A stretch of 64,000 nucleotides of DNA from Diplolepis rosae (taxonomy: Eukaryota; Arthropoda; Insecta; Hymenoptera; Diplolepididae), in contig JAPYXD010000475.1 of assembly GCA_030998225.1 (NCBI GenBank), positions 1,302,001 through 1,366,000 of the forward strand, in the 5' to 3' direction. The stretch's first letter is position 1. Each line of letters opens with the position of its first letter. The position numbers and the translations under genes are program-made. Below, one piece after another: positions 23,386 to 36,300 of the stretch. The notes beneath the pieces are model-generated. The model did no database searches and had not been told where the DNA came from. It saw only the letters and a list, made by a program, of their open reading frames with translations.

Positions 23386-26300
23386 AGTTCCTGCAGCTCA
23401 ACCTCGGAAGGGGGAGGGATGCCCAGGACCTCCTGATGCAGACTGCCAGGGAGAGGGGGGCCGATGTGCTGCTCATTAGTGAGCAGTACAAGTGGTCCGA
23501 AAACTCTGCTTGGTATCAGGATGCATCAAGGAGGGCCGGCATCCTTGTTTGTAACCCTGATTTGGGCGTCGGGGACTTCCTGGAGACCGACGCGGGGTTC
23601 GTTTGGGTGGAGGTGGCGGGTGTGCGTGTGTACAGCTGCTACTTCTCCCCCGGCGATCCCTTCGATGTCTTTGAGACCCAGATCCTCCTCCTTGAGGAAA
23701 GCCTCAGTGAGGCCATCGGGCGATCCCTCATAGGGGGTGACTTCAACAGTAAGTCGCCCGAGTGGGGTGAGGCCCGCCTAGATAGGAGGGGAGTCTTGGT
23801 TGGCGAGATGGTCGCTAGGAACGACCTGATCGTCTTAAATCAGGGCGGGGATTTCACGTTCAGACGAGGAGCGGGAGGGTCAATAATTGACCTCACGATT
23901 GCCGCACCTCGCCTCGCTTCAAGGATAAGCGACTGGTCGGTCCTCGAGGTAATAACCTTGAGTGACCACCGGTGCATCGAATTTAGCCTAGAACAAGGGT
24001 GTCAAGCGGTGGAAAAGGTTAGGGGCGGCGAAGGAAAAAGCCCCTCCTGGAACACGAGACGACTCAGCAGGGAGAGACTTCGCGAACACCTCGAAGAAAC
24101 CAGGCGCATCGATGAGCTTGGTTGGGTCTGCCCTGCTGGGTCGTTTGAAGCTGCTTTGCGCTCGGTGAGGCAGAAGGTGGTCGCGGCTTGCGACTACTCG
24201 ATGCCTCGCCGTGAGCGCAGGCAAGCCAAGGGTTCGATGTACTGGTGGAACGACCAGTTGGCAGCCCTACGTCGAGAATGCCTCGCAGCGCGGCGAAAAT
24301 TCACCCGTTCAAAGGGGGATGCTACGCTGCACGAGGCATGGAAAGGGGCAAAACCAGCTTTGAGGCGAGGCATAAAGAAAAGCCGACTTCAATGCTGGAA
24401 AGACTTGATCGGTGAGGTCGAGAAGGACCCATGGGGTCTTGCCTTCAAAATAGTCACCAAGAGATTGGTGGCTAGAAGAAAGACCCCAGGCCTGGATAAT
24501 CCCGATCGAGTCAAGTACATTGTGCGAAGCTTGTTCCCACACGTGGAGCCGTTCCAAAGACAGGGCCGAAGGTCCTGCGTTGTCCGGCGCGAGGAACTCT
24601 TCACTCTCGAGGAACTAAAGAGAGCGGGTGGAAGGCTTAAGGCAAATACAGCGCCGGGTATCGACGGGGTGCCGAACGAGATCCTCAAAGAGGTGATCGG
24701 GGCATACCCGGAGATTCTCCTAGAAGCCTTTAACTCCTGTCTTCGGGAGGGGAGGTTCCTCGCGGATTGGAAGAGGCAGAGGTTGCTCCTGCTGAGGAAG
24801 GGCAACAAACCTCTAGCGGTTGCCTCGTCGTATAGACCAATATGCTTATTGGATACGATGGGGAAGCTTCTGGAGGAGTTGATTCTACAACGGCTTCGGG
24901 CTCTCTTGGTCGGGGAGAACGGGCTCTCGGAAAACCAGTTCGGATTCAGGAAAGGCAGGTCCATTGTGGACGCCATCCAAGCTGTGGTTAACATCGCCAC
25001 AAATTCAAGAAAACGAACTGGTAAGCGTAAGGGATTCTGTGCGTTGATTAGCATTGACATACGCAATGCGTTCAATACCGCGAGATGGGACATCTGCATC
25101 GAGGCGATGATGCGGAAAAAGGTTCCAGACTACCTGTTGCGAATGATATATGACTATCTGAGCGACAGGTGGGTGATATACGAGGGCGACAAATGGTCTC
25201 TTCAAGAAGAGATGACATGTGGCGCTCCTCAAGGATCGCGGGTGGGTCCACTCGTTTGGAACGTCATGTACGATGACTTTCTGCGTATGGACCTACCTGC
25301 TGGAACGAGCATCGTCGGCTTCGCGGATGACGCACTTGTCGTGTGCGCCGCTGACGACGTCGGAATCCTAGAGCTGAGGATCAATGAAAGTCTGTGGCGA
25401 GCAAAGCGCTGGTTGGATAGCAGAGGCCTTAAAATGGCCCCTGAGAAAACCGAGGCTTTGCTCGTTACGGACAGGAGATCCTTCCAATATCCGAGGATCG
25501 TTCTCGGAGAGCATGAAGTCGAGTGGAAAAAAGCATTAAGTACCTGGGGGTGCAGCTAGATCGTAGGCTTAGCTTAGGCGAACACCTAAAGATCGCAGCT
25601 GCCAAAGCCATCCAATGTGGAGCAAATTTGGCCCGGCTTATGCCAAACATTGTTGGACCCAGGGAAGCGAAAAGAAGATTGGTGGCGAGCGTGGTCCATT
25701 CGAAGCTGCTTTATGCAGCTCCGGTCTGGGCCAATGCCTTGCAAAACCATGCTATCCAGAAGAAGCTGTTCTCGGCGCAGAGACTTGTCGCGCTGAGAAT
25801 AGTTTCGGCATATAGAACTATCTCGACGAGCGCTGCGCTGGTCCTAGCGAGCGTCCCGCCAATAGATTTATTGGCGGAGGAAAGGAAAGAGACCTTTCAG
25901 CTTCGCAAGGAGCTTACCTGCGCAGACCTGCAGGAAATCGCTCGCGCGAAGGAGGCCATCCGCAAGGATGGAAGGCGCAGACTCGTCGAGAAATGGCAGA
26001 GGAGATGGCATGGTGAGCAGACAGGGAGATGGACATACCGCCTGATCCCGGAGCTCGCCACCTGGCTGAATAGAAAGCACGGGGAAGTCGGCTTTTACTT
26101 GGCGCAAGCGTTCTCGGGCCATAGCTGTTTTAACGCGTACCTGAGGCGCTTTAAGAAGAGAGACGAGGAGACGTGTTGCTACTGCGATTTCCCGGTGGAT
26201 AACGCAGAGCACGCACTCTTCGTCTGCGCAAAATGGGGTGTGGCTAGGGAGGTCCTCGGTCAGGCGGTGGGTTCCGAACTTACTCCTGAGACGATGGTCC

Positions 26301-26416
26301 CTCTCATGCTCCAGTCTGAATGGTTCTGGACGCCCATCGAGTCATTCGTCACACTTGTGATGAAGACGAGAGAGCTTGATGGGCGTCGGGAGCGAAACAA
26401 CGGTGAGGGCCAGTAG
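23286..26416 (+). pseudogene. Retrotransposon ORF2 (AP endonuclease / reverse transcriptase), one frameshift
   Basis: ORF2 nicks the target DNA and copies the element RNA onto the nick. Numbering runs from the frame's upstream GTG at 23277; the first ATG is 23286, overlapping ORF1 by 100 nt. The endonuclease spans about 38-240, with N42 (QLNLGRG), E69 (ISEQ), D155/N157 (GGDFNS), D205 (SIIDLTIA) and D230/H231 (LSDHR). The reverse transcriptase spans about 450-735, with the A-motif aspartate D594 (SIDIRNAFN), PQGSRVGPL (651-659) and the active-site FADD (682-685). The frame ends early at 25559. The protein continues one frame away through KYLGVQLD and the thumb, HGEVGFYLAQAFSGH, and a C-x2-C-x8-H-x4-C motif (26174-26227). 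Stop at 26416. Total is about 1045 codons, the usual R1-clade length. All catalytic residues that I can place are present. Only the A6 indel breaks it. Confidence 0.93.
25527..25532 (+). other. Frameshift site in ORF2 (A6 run)
   Basis: The reverse transcriptase frame reads GAG TGG AAA AAA GCA TTA and hits TAG at 25557-25559. One base less of register gives the expected YLGV thumb sequence. The change is equivalent to one missing A. It is a single-base deletion in this copy or a homopolymer read error. Confidence 0.85.
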
Positions 26417-26529
26417 AAATCGCATCGGGGCCTGCACCCGCGGTCCTGCGTCTCGGGTAGGCTTGGCTGTACGCGTCGTTCGGGGGTGGAATCTGTATGT
26501 TTTCTCCTCTGGGTGGCTCGGCTAGCCGG
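26417..26529 (+). other. Retrotransposon 3' UTR, no poly(A) tail
   Basis: 113 bp of GC-rich sequence between the ORF2 stop and the resuming satellite word TTACATAATTTTC at 26530. There is no A tract or short tandem tail. It ends with the perfect 10-bp palindrome CGGCTAGCCG (26519-26528), a possible terminal hairpin. In site-specific R1-type elements the 3' RNA is recognised by the ORF2 protein, so a structured, tailless end is consistent with that group. Confidence 0.75.
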
Positions 26530-29500
26530 TTACATAATTTTCTACTTTATAAGCTTGTTTAGTTAACAAAAATCGTAATTACTTAATTTTCTACTTTTTC
26601 AACAATGCATACAATCTAGACATTAATTTCGTTCATTGTATACTGATTGTAAATGTCTATTAAACTTATTTGTTTATAACCTTGTTTAGTTAACAAAAAT
26701 CGAAATTACATAATTTTCTACTTTTTCAACATTGCATTACGCTCTGGACATTTATTTCCTTGATTGCGTATTGCTTGTAAATGTCAATTAAACCTATTTG
26801 TTTATAACCTTGTTTTGGTTAACAAAAATCGAAATTACTTCATTTTCCACTTTTTTAGCAATGCATTACACTCTGGCCATTAATTTCGTTCTTTGTGTAT
26901 TCCTCATGAATGTTTATCAAACTTATCATTCATAACATCGTTATTTAACCAAAAATCGAAATTACTTAATTTTCTACTTTTTCCAAAAGGCATTACACTC
27001 AGGCCATTAATTTCCTTGATTGCGTATTGCTTGTAAATGTCTATTAAACCGATTTGTTTATAATGTTGTTTAGTTAACAAAAATCCAAATTACTTAATTT
27101 TCCACTTTTTTAACTACGCAATACACTTTGGACATTAATTTCGTTTATTGCGTCTTGCCTGTAAATGTCTATTAAACCGATTTGTTTATAATCTTGTTTA
27201 GTTAACAAAAATCCAAATTACTTAATTTTCCACTTTTTTAACTACGCATTACACTCTGGACATCAATTTCGTTCATTGCGTATTGCTTATAACTGTTTCT
27301 TCAAACTTATTTTTCATAACATCGTTATTTAACCAAAAGTCGACATTACATAATTTTCTACTTTTTCAACAACGCATTAAATTGAGGACGTTAATTTCGA
27401 ACATTGCGTATTGCTTGTAAATGTCTATTAAACCTATTTGTTTATAAACTTGTATATTTAACAAAAATCGAAATTACTCAATTTTGAACTTTTTCAACAA
27501 CGCATTACACTCTGGACATCAATTTCGTTCATTGCGTATTGCTTGTAAATGTCTATTAAACTTATTTGTTTATAACCATGTTTAGTTAACAAAAATCGAA
27601 ATTACATAATTTTCTACTTTTTCAACATTGCATTACGCTCTGTACATTTATTTCCTTGATTGCGTATTGCTTGTAAATGTCAATTAAACCTATTTTTTAT
27701 AACCTTGTTTTGGTTAACAAAAATCGAAATTACTCAATTTTCTACTTTTTCAACAACGCATTACGCTCTGGATATTTATTTCCTTGATTGCGTACTGCTT
27801 GCAAATGTCTATTAAACCTATTTGTTTATAACCTTGTTTACGTAACAAAAATCGAAATTACTTCATTTTCTACTTTTTTAACAACGTATTACAATCTGGG
27901 ATTAATTTCGTTCATTGCGTACTGCGTGTGAATGTCTATTAAACTTATTTGTTTATAACATTGTTTACTTAACAAATATCGAAATTACTCATGTTTTACC
28001 TTGTCAACAACGTATTACGCTCTGGCCATTAATTTCGTTCATTGTGTATTGCTTATGAATGTTTATCAAACTTATTATTGATAACATCGTTACTGAACCA
28101 AAAATCGAAATTACTTAATTTTCTACTTTTTTAACAAAGCATTACACTCTGGACATTAATTTCGTTCGTTGCGTATTGCTTTTCAATGTCTATTAAACCT
28201 ATTTGTTTTTGATCTTTTATAGTTAACAAAAATCGAAATTAATTTATTTTCCACATTTTTAACAACGAATTACACTCCGGCCATGAATTTCGATCATTGT
28301 CTATTGCTTGTAAATGTCATTTAAACTTTTTTGTTTATAAAATTGATTATTTGACAAAAATCGAAATTACCCAATTTCCAACTTTTCAAGAACGCATTAC
28401 ACTCTGGACATTAACTACGTTCATTGTGTATTGCTTGTGAATGTTTATCAAACTCATTTGTTTATAACATTGTTTATTTGACAAAATTGGAATTACTGAA
28501 TTTTCTATTTTTCAACAACGCATTACAATCTGGACATTATTTCCGTTCATTGTGTAATGCTTGTAACTGTTTATTCAAACTTATTTTTCATAACATCGTT
28601 ATTTATCCAAAAAACGAGATTACATAATTTTCTACTTTTTCAACAACGCAATAAATTATGGACGTTAATTTCGAACACTGCGTATTGCTTGTAAATGTCT
28701 ATTAAACCTATTTGTTTATAACATTGTTTACTTAACAAATATCGAAATTACTTAATTTTCTACTTTTTCAACAATGCATTACAATCTGGACATTAATTTA
28801 ATTCATTCTATACTGATTGTAAATGTCTATTAAAATTATTTGTTTATAAGCTGGTTCAGATAACAAAAATCGAAATTACTTAATTTTCCACATTTTTAAC
28901 AACGCATTAAAGTCTGGCGATTAATTTCGTTCATTGTGTATATCTTTTAAATGTTTATTCAAACTTATTATTCATAACATCGTTATTTAACCATAAATCG
29001 AAATTACTTAATTTTCTACTTCTTCAACAACGCATTACACTCTGGACTTCAATTTCGTTCATTGTGTACTGATTGTTAATGTTTATTAAACCTATGTGTA
29101 TATAACATTGTTTACTTAACAAATATCGAAATTACTCATGTTTTACCTTGTCAACAACGTATTACGCTCTGGACATTAATTTCGTTCATTGTGTATTGAT
29201 TATGAATTTTTATTCAAATTATATGTTTATAACATTGTTTATTTAACAAAATCGAAATTACTCAACTTTCTACTTTTTCCAAAATGCATTACACCCTGGC
29301 CATTAATTTCCTTGATTGCGTATTGCCTGTAAATGTCTATTAAACCTATTTGTTTATAAACTTGTTTAGGTAACAAAAATCGAAATTACTTAATTTTCTA
29401 CTTTTTCAACAACGCATTACACTCTGGACATCAATTTCGTTCATTGCGTATTGCTTGTAACTGTTTATTCAAACTTATTTTTCATAACATTGTTATTTAT

Positions 29501-32500
29501 CCAAAAAACGAGATTACATAATTTTCTACTTTTTCAACAACGCAATAAATTATGTATGTTAATTTCGAACACTGCGTGTTGCTTGTAAATGTCTATTAAA
29601 CCTATTTGTTTATAAGCTTGTTTAGTTAAGAAAAATCGAAATTACTTCATTTTCTACTTTTTTAACAACGTATTACAATCTGGGATTAATTTCGTTCATT
29701 GCGTACTGCGTGTTAATGTCTATTAAACTTATTTGTTTATAACCTAGTTTAGTTAACAAAAATCGAAATTACTTAACTTTCTACTTTTTCAACAATGCAT
29801 TACAATCTGAACATTAATTTCGTTCATTCTATACTGATTGTAAATGTCTATTAAACCTATTTGTTTATAAGCTTGTTTAGTTAACAAAAATCGAAATTAC
29901 TTAATTTTCTACTTTTTCAACAATGCATTACAATCTGGACATTAATTTCATTCATTCTATACTGATTGTAAATGTCTATTAAACTTATTTGTTTATAACC
30001 TTGTTTAGTTAACAAAAATCGAAATTACTTAATTTTCTACTTCTTTAACAACGCATAACACTCTGGCCATGAATTTCGTTCATTGTGTATTGCTTGTGAA
30101 TGTTTAACACACTCAATTCTTTATAACATTGTTTATTTGAAAAAAATCGGAATTACTCAATTTTCTACTTTTTCAGCAACGCATTACAATCTGGACATTA
30201 ATTTCGTTCATTGCGTATTGCTTGTCAATGTCTATTAAACCTTTTTGTGTATAATCTTTTATAGTTAACAAAAATCGAAATTAATTCATTTTCCACATTT
30301 TTAACAACGCATTACACTTTGGCCAATAATTTCGTTCATTGTCTATTGCTTGTAAATGTCATTTAAACTTTTTTGAATATAAAATTGATTATTTGACAAA
30401 AATCGAAATTACCCAATTTCCAACTTTTCAAGAACACATTACACTCTGGTCATTAACTACGTTCATTGTGTATTGCTTGTGAATGTTTATCAAACTCATT
30501 TGTTCAAAACATTGTTTATTTGACAAAAATCGAAATTACTCAATTTTCTACTTTTTCAACAACGCATTACACTCTGGACATTAATTTCGTTCATTGCGTA
30601 TTGCTTGTCAATGTCTATTAAACCGATTTGTTTATAATCTTGTTTAGTTAACAAAAATCCAAATTACTTAATTTTCCACTTTTTTAACTACGCATTACAC
30701 TCTGGACATCAATTTCGTTCATTGCGTATTGCTTATAACTGTTTCTTCAAACTTATTTTTCATAACATCGTTATTTAACCAAAAGTCGAGATTACATAAT
30801 TTTCTACTTTTTCAACAACGCATTAAATTGAGGACGTTAATTTCGAACATTGCGTATTGCTTGTAAATGTCTATTAAACCTATTTGTTTATAAACTTGTA
30901 TATTTAACAAAAATCGAAATTACTCAATTTTGTACTTTTTCAACAACGCATTACACTCTGGACATCAATTTCGTTCATTGCGTATTGCTTGTAAATATCT
31001 ATTAAACTTATTTGTTTATAACCATGTTTAGTTAACAAAAATCGAAATTACATAATTTTCTACTTTTTCAACATTGCATTACGCTCTGTACATTTATTTC
31101 CTTGATTGCGTATTGCTTGTAAATGTCAATTAAACCTATTTTTTATAACCTTGTTTTGGTTAACAAAAATCGAAATTACTCAATTTTCTACTTTTTCAAC
31201 AACGCATTACGCTCTGGATATTTATTTCCTTGATTGCGTACTGCTTGCAAATGTCTATTAAACCTATTTGTTTATAACCTTGTTTACGTAACAAAAATCG
31301 AAATTACTTCATTTTCTACTTTTTTAACAACGTATTACAATCTGGGATTAATTTCGTTCATTGTGTATTGCTTGTGAATGTTTATCAAACTCATTTGTTT
31401 ATAACATTGTGTATTTGACAAAATTGGAATTACTGAATTTTCTACTTTTTCAACAACGCATTACACTCTGGACATTATTTCCGTTCATTGTGTAATTTTT
31501 ATAACTGTTTATTCAAACTTATTTTTCATAACATCGTTATTTATCCAAAAAACGAGATTACATAATTTTCTACTTTTTCAACAACGCAATAAATTATGGA
31601 CGTTAATTTCGAACACTGCGTATTGCTTGTAAATGTCTATTAAACCTATTTGTTTATAAGCTTGTTTAGTTAACAAAAATCGAAATTACTTAATTTTCTA
31701 CTTTTTCAACAATGCATTACAATCTGGACATTAATTTCATTCATTCTATACTGATTGTAAATGTCTATTAAAATTATTTGTTTATAAGCTGGTTCAGATA
31801 ACAAAAATCGAAATTACTTAATTTTCCACATTTTTAACAACGCATTAAAGTCTGGCGATTAATTTCGTTCATTGTGTATATCTTTTAAATGTTTATTCAA
31901 ACTTATTATTCATAACATCGTTATTTAACCATAAATCGAAATTACTTAATTTTCTACTTCTTCAACAACGCATAACAGTCTGGACATTAATTTTGTTCAT
32001 TGTGTACTGATTGTTAATGTTTATCAAACTTATGTGTATATAACATTGTTTAGTTAACAAAAATCAAAACTACCTAATTTTCTACTTTTTCAACAATATA
32101 TTACACTCTGGACATTAATTTCGTTCATTGTGTATTGATTATGAATTTTTATTCAAATTATATGTTTATAACATTGTTTATTTAACAAAATCGAAATTAC
32201 TCAACTTTCTACTTTTTCCAAAATGCATTACACCCTGTCAATTAATTTCCTTGATTGCGTATTGCCTGTAAATGTCTATTAAACCTATTTGTTTATAAAC
32301 TTGTTTAGGTAACAAAAATCGAAATTACTTCATTTTATACTTTTTTAACAACGTATTACAATCTGGGATTAATTTCGTTCATTGCGTACTGCGTGTGAAT
32401 GTCTATTAAACTTATTTGTTTATAACCTAGTTTAGTTAACAAAAATCGAAATTACTTAACTTTCTACTTTTTCAACAATGCATTACAATCTGAACATTAA

Positions 32501-33384
32501 TTTCGTTCATTCTATACTGATTGTCAATGTCTATTAAAATTATTTGTTTATAATCTTGTAGAGTTAACAAAAATCGAAATTACTTAATTTTCCACTTTTT
32601 CAACAACGCATTACACTCTGGACATTAATTTCGTTCATTGTGTATTGCTTGTAACTGTTTATTCAAACTTATTTTTCATAACATTGTTATTTATCCAAAA
32701 AACGAGATTACATAATTTTCTACTTTTTCAACAACGCAATAAATTATGTATGTTAATTTCGAACACTGCGTGTTGCTTGTAAATGTCTATTAAACCTATT
32801 TGTTTATAAGCTTGTTTAGTTAACAAAAATCGAAATTACTTAACTTTCTACTTTTTCAACAATGCATTACAATCTGGACATTAATTTCGTTCATTCTATA
32901 CTGATTGTAAATGTATATTAAACTTATTTGTTTATAACCTAGTTTAGTTAACAAAAATCGAAATTACTTAACTTTCTACTTTTTCAACAATGCATTACAA
33001 TCTGAACATTAATTTCGTTCATTCTATACTGATTGTAAATGTCTATTAAACTTATTTGTTTATAACCTTGTTTAGTTAACAAAAATCGAAATTACTTAAT
33101 TTTCTACTTCTTTAACAACGCATAACACTCTGGCCATGAATTTCGTTCATTGTGTATTGCTTGTGAATGTTTAACACACTCATTTCTTTATAACATTGTT
33201 TATTTGAAAAAAATCGGAATTACTCAATTTTCTACTTTTTCAGCAACGCATTACAATCTGGACATTAATTTCGTTCATTGCGTACTGCGTGTGAATGTCT
33301 ATTAAACTTATTTGTTTATAACCTAGTTTAGTTAACAAAAATCGAAATTACTTAACTTTCTACTTTTTCAACAATGCATTACAA
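26530..33384 (+). repeat. 128-bp satellite array, block C (heterogeneous, patchwork duplications)
   Basis: Satellite resumes in the same orientation at TTACATAATTTTCTACTTTATAAG (first 20 bases, TTACATAATTTTCTACTTTA), the same truncated-monomer junction seen near 18.92 kb. Mixed monomer types resemble block B2. The 743-bp segment 27179-27921 recurs at 30625-31367 (offset 3446) with few differences. Other variants recur at other offsets, for example GCGTGTTGCTTG at about 29575 and 32768. No gene is seen; the frame at 28424-28627 is satellite. Confidence 0.94.
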
Positions 33385-36300
33385 TCTGGCTAATAATTTC
33401 GTTCATTGTCTATTGCTTGTAAATGTCATTTAAACTTTTTTGAATATAAAATTGATTATTTGACAAAAATCGAAATTACCCAATTTCCAACTTTTCAAGA
33501 ACACATTACACTCTGGTCATTAACTACGTTCATTGTGTATTGCTTGTGAATGTTTATCAAACTCATTTGTTCAAAACATTGTTTATTTGACAAAAATCGA
33601 AATTACTCAATTTTCTACTTTTTCAACAACGCATTACACTCTGGACATTAATTTCGTTCATTGCGTATTGCTTGTCAATGTCTATTAAACCTATTTGTTT
33701 TTAATATTTTATAGTTAACAAAAATCGAAATTAATTCATTTTTCACATTTTTAGCAACGAATTACACTCCGGCCATGAATTTCGATCATTGTCTATTGCT
33801 TGTAAATGTCATTTAAACTTTTTTGTTTATAACATTGTTTATTTAACAAAATCGAAATTACTCAACTTTCTACCTTTTCCAAAAGGCATATCACTCTGGA
33901 CATTAATTTCGGTCAATGTGAATTGCTTATGAATGTTTATCAAACTTATTTGTTTATAGCACTGTTTATTTAACAAAATGGAAACTACTTAATTTTCTAC
34001 TTTTTCAACAACCCATTACACTCTGGACATTAATTTCGTTCATTGTGTAATGCATGTAAATTTCAATTAAACTTATTTGTTTATAAACTTGTTAAGTTAA
34101 CAAAGTCAAAATTATTTAACTTTCTGGTCTTTCAACAACGCATTACACTCAGGACATCAATTTCGTTCATTGCGTATTGCTTGTAAATATCTATTGAAAT
34201 TAATTGCTTATAACTTTGTTTATTTGACAAAAATCGGAATTACTCAATTTTCTACTTTTTCAGCAACGCATTGCACTCTGGAGATTAATTTCGTTCATTG
34301 CGTATTGCTTGTCAATGTCTTTAAAAACTATTTGTTTATAACCTTGCTCAGTTAACAAAAATTGAAATTACTCAATTTCCTACTCTTTCAACAACGCATT
34401 ACACTCTGGACATAAATTTCCATGATTGCGTATTGCTTGTAAATGTCTATTAAACCTATTTCTTTATAACCTTGTTTAGGTAACAAAAATCGAAATTACT
34501 TAATTTTCGACTTTTTCAACAACGCATTACACTCTGGACATCAATTTCGTTTATTGCGTATTGCTTGTAACTGTTTATTCAAACTTATTTTTCATAACAT
34601 CGTTATTTATCCAAAAAACGAGATTACATAATTTTCTACTTTTTCAACAACGCAATAAATGATGGACGTTAATTTCGAACACTGCGTATTGCTTGTAAAT
34701 GTCTATTATACCTATTTGTTTATAAGCTTGTTTAGTTAACAAAAATCGAAATTTCTTAATTTTCTACATTTTCTACAATGCATTACAATATGGACATTAA
34801 TTTAGTTCATTCTATACTGATTGTAAATGTCTATTAAACTTATTTGTTTATAACCTTGTTTAGTTAACAAAAATCGAAATTACTTTATTTTCTACTTTTT
34901 CTACAATGCATTACAATCTAGACATTAATTTAGTTCATTCTATACTGATTGTAAATGTCTATTAAACTTATTTGTTTATAACCTTGTTTAGTTAACAAAA
35001 ATCGAAATTACCTTATTTTCTCCTTTTTCAACATTGCATTACGCTCTGGACATTTATTTCCTTGATTGCGTATTGCTTGTAAATGTCTATTAAACCTATT
35101 TGTTTATAACCTTGTTTAGGTAACAAAAATCGAAATTACTTCATTTTCCACTTTTTTAGCAATGCATTACACTCTGGCCATTAATTTCGTTCTTTGTGTA
35201 TTCCTTATGAATGTTTATCAAACTTATTATTCATAACATCGTTATTTAACCAAAAATCGAAATTACTTAACTTTCTACCTTTTCCAAAAGGCATTACACT
35301 CAGGCCATTAATTTCCTTGATTGCGTATTGCTTGTAAATGTCTATTAAACCTATTTGTTTATAACCTTGTTTAGGTAACAAAAATCCAAATTCCTTAATT
35401 TTCCACTTTTTCAACAACGCATTACACTCTGGACATTAATTTCGTTCATTGCGTAATGCTTGTAAATGTCAATTAAACTTATTTGTTTATAAGATTGTTA
35501 AGTTAACAAAATCGAAATTACTTAACTTTCTGGTTTTTAGCAAAGCATTACACGCGGGACATTAGTTACGTTTATTGCGTATTGATTATGAATGTTTATG
35601 TAGCTTATTTATATATAACATTGCTCAGTTAACAGAAATTGAAATTACTTAATTTCCTACTCTTTCAACAGCGCATTACACTCTGGACATCAATTTTCTT
35701 GATTGCGTATTGCTTGTAAATGTCTATTAAACCTATTTGTTTATATCCTTGTTCAGGTAACAAAAATCGAAATTACTTCATTTTCTACTTTTTTAACAAA
35801 GTATTAAAATCTGGGATTAATTTCGTTCATTGCGTACTGCTTGTCAATGTCTATTAAAATTAATTGTTTATAATCTTGTATAGTTAACAAAAATCGACAT
35901 TACCTAATTTTCTACTTTTTCAACAACCCATTACACTCTGGACATTAATTTCGTTCATTGCGTATATCATGTAAATGTCTATTAAACCTATTTGTTTATA
36001 ACCTTATTTAGATAACAAAAATCGAAATTACTTAATTTTCCACTTTTTTAACAATCCTATACACTCTGGACATTAATTTCGTCCATTGCGTATTGCCTGT
36101 AAACGTCTATTAAACCTATTTGTTTATAACCTTGTTTAGTTAACTAAAATCGAAATTACTTAATTTTCCACTTTTTTAACAACGCTATACACTGGACATT
36201 GATATCGATCATTGCGTATTGCTTGTGAATTTCTATTAAATCTATTTGTTTATAACCTTTTTTAGCTATCAACAATCGAAATTACATAATGTTCAACATT

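Larger units (their letters stand above)
21264..26529 (+). mobile_element. Non-LTR retrotransposon, R1-clade type, near full length
   Basis: This GC-rich 5.27-kb insert sits in AT-rich satellite. Its order is 5' UTR (804 bp), gag-like ORF1 with three CCHC-type knuckles, and an overlapping ORF2 with AP endonuclease, reverse transcriptase and a C-terminal C-x2-C-x8-H-x4-C motif, followed by a 113-bp 3' UTR. This two-ORF layout is that of the R1 clade, which includes the telomere-repeat elements TRAS and SART. The flanks are satellite, not 28S rDNA, so it is not a canonical rDNA R1. There is no poly(A) at the 3' end and no target-site duplication. A paralogous empty site near 18.9 kb indicates loss of about 5 bp (CGAGA) at insertion. 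Three disruptions are visible: a TGA and a frameshift in ORF1, and a frameshift in ORF2. The family assignment rests on motifs and layout, not on a phylogeny. Confidence 0.9.

Noticed and set aside
24389..25099. 236-residue minus-strand open frame
   Set aside because: It is antisense to the reverse transcriptase domain of ORF2, whose motifs are unambiguous on the + strand.
21240..26530. Canonical R1 insertion in 28S rDNA
   Set aside because: Both flanks are the 128-bp satellite and no rRNA sequence is present.
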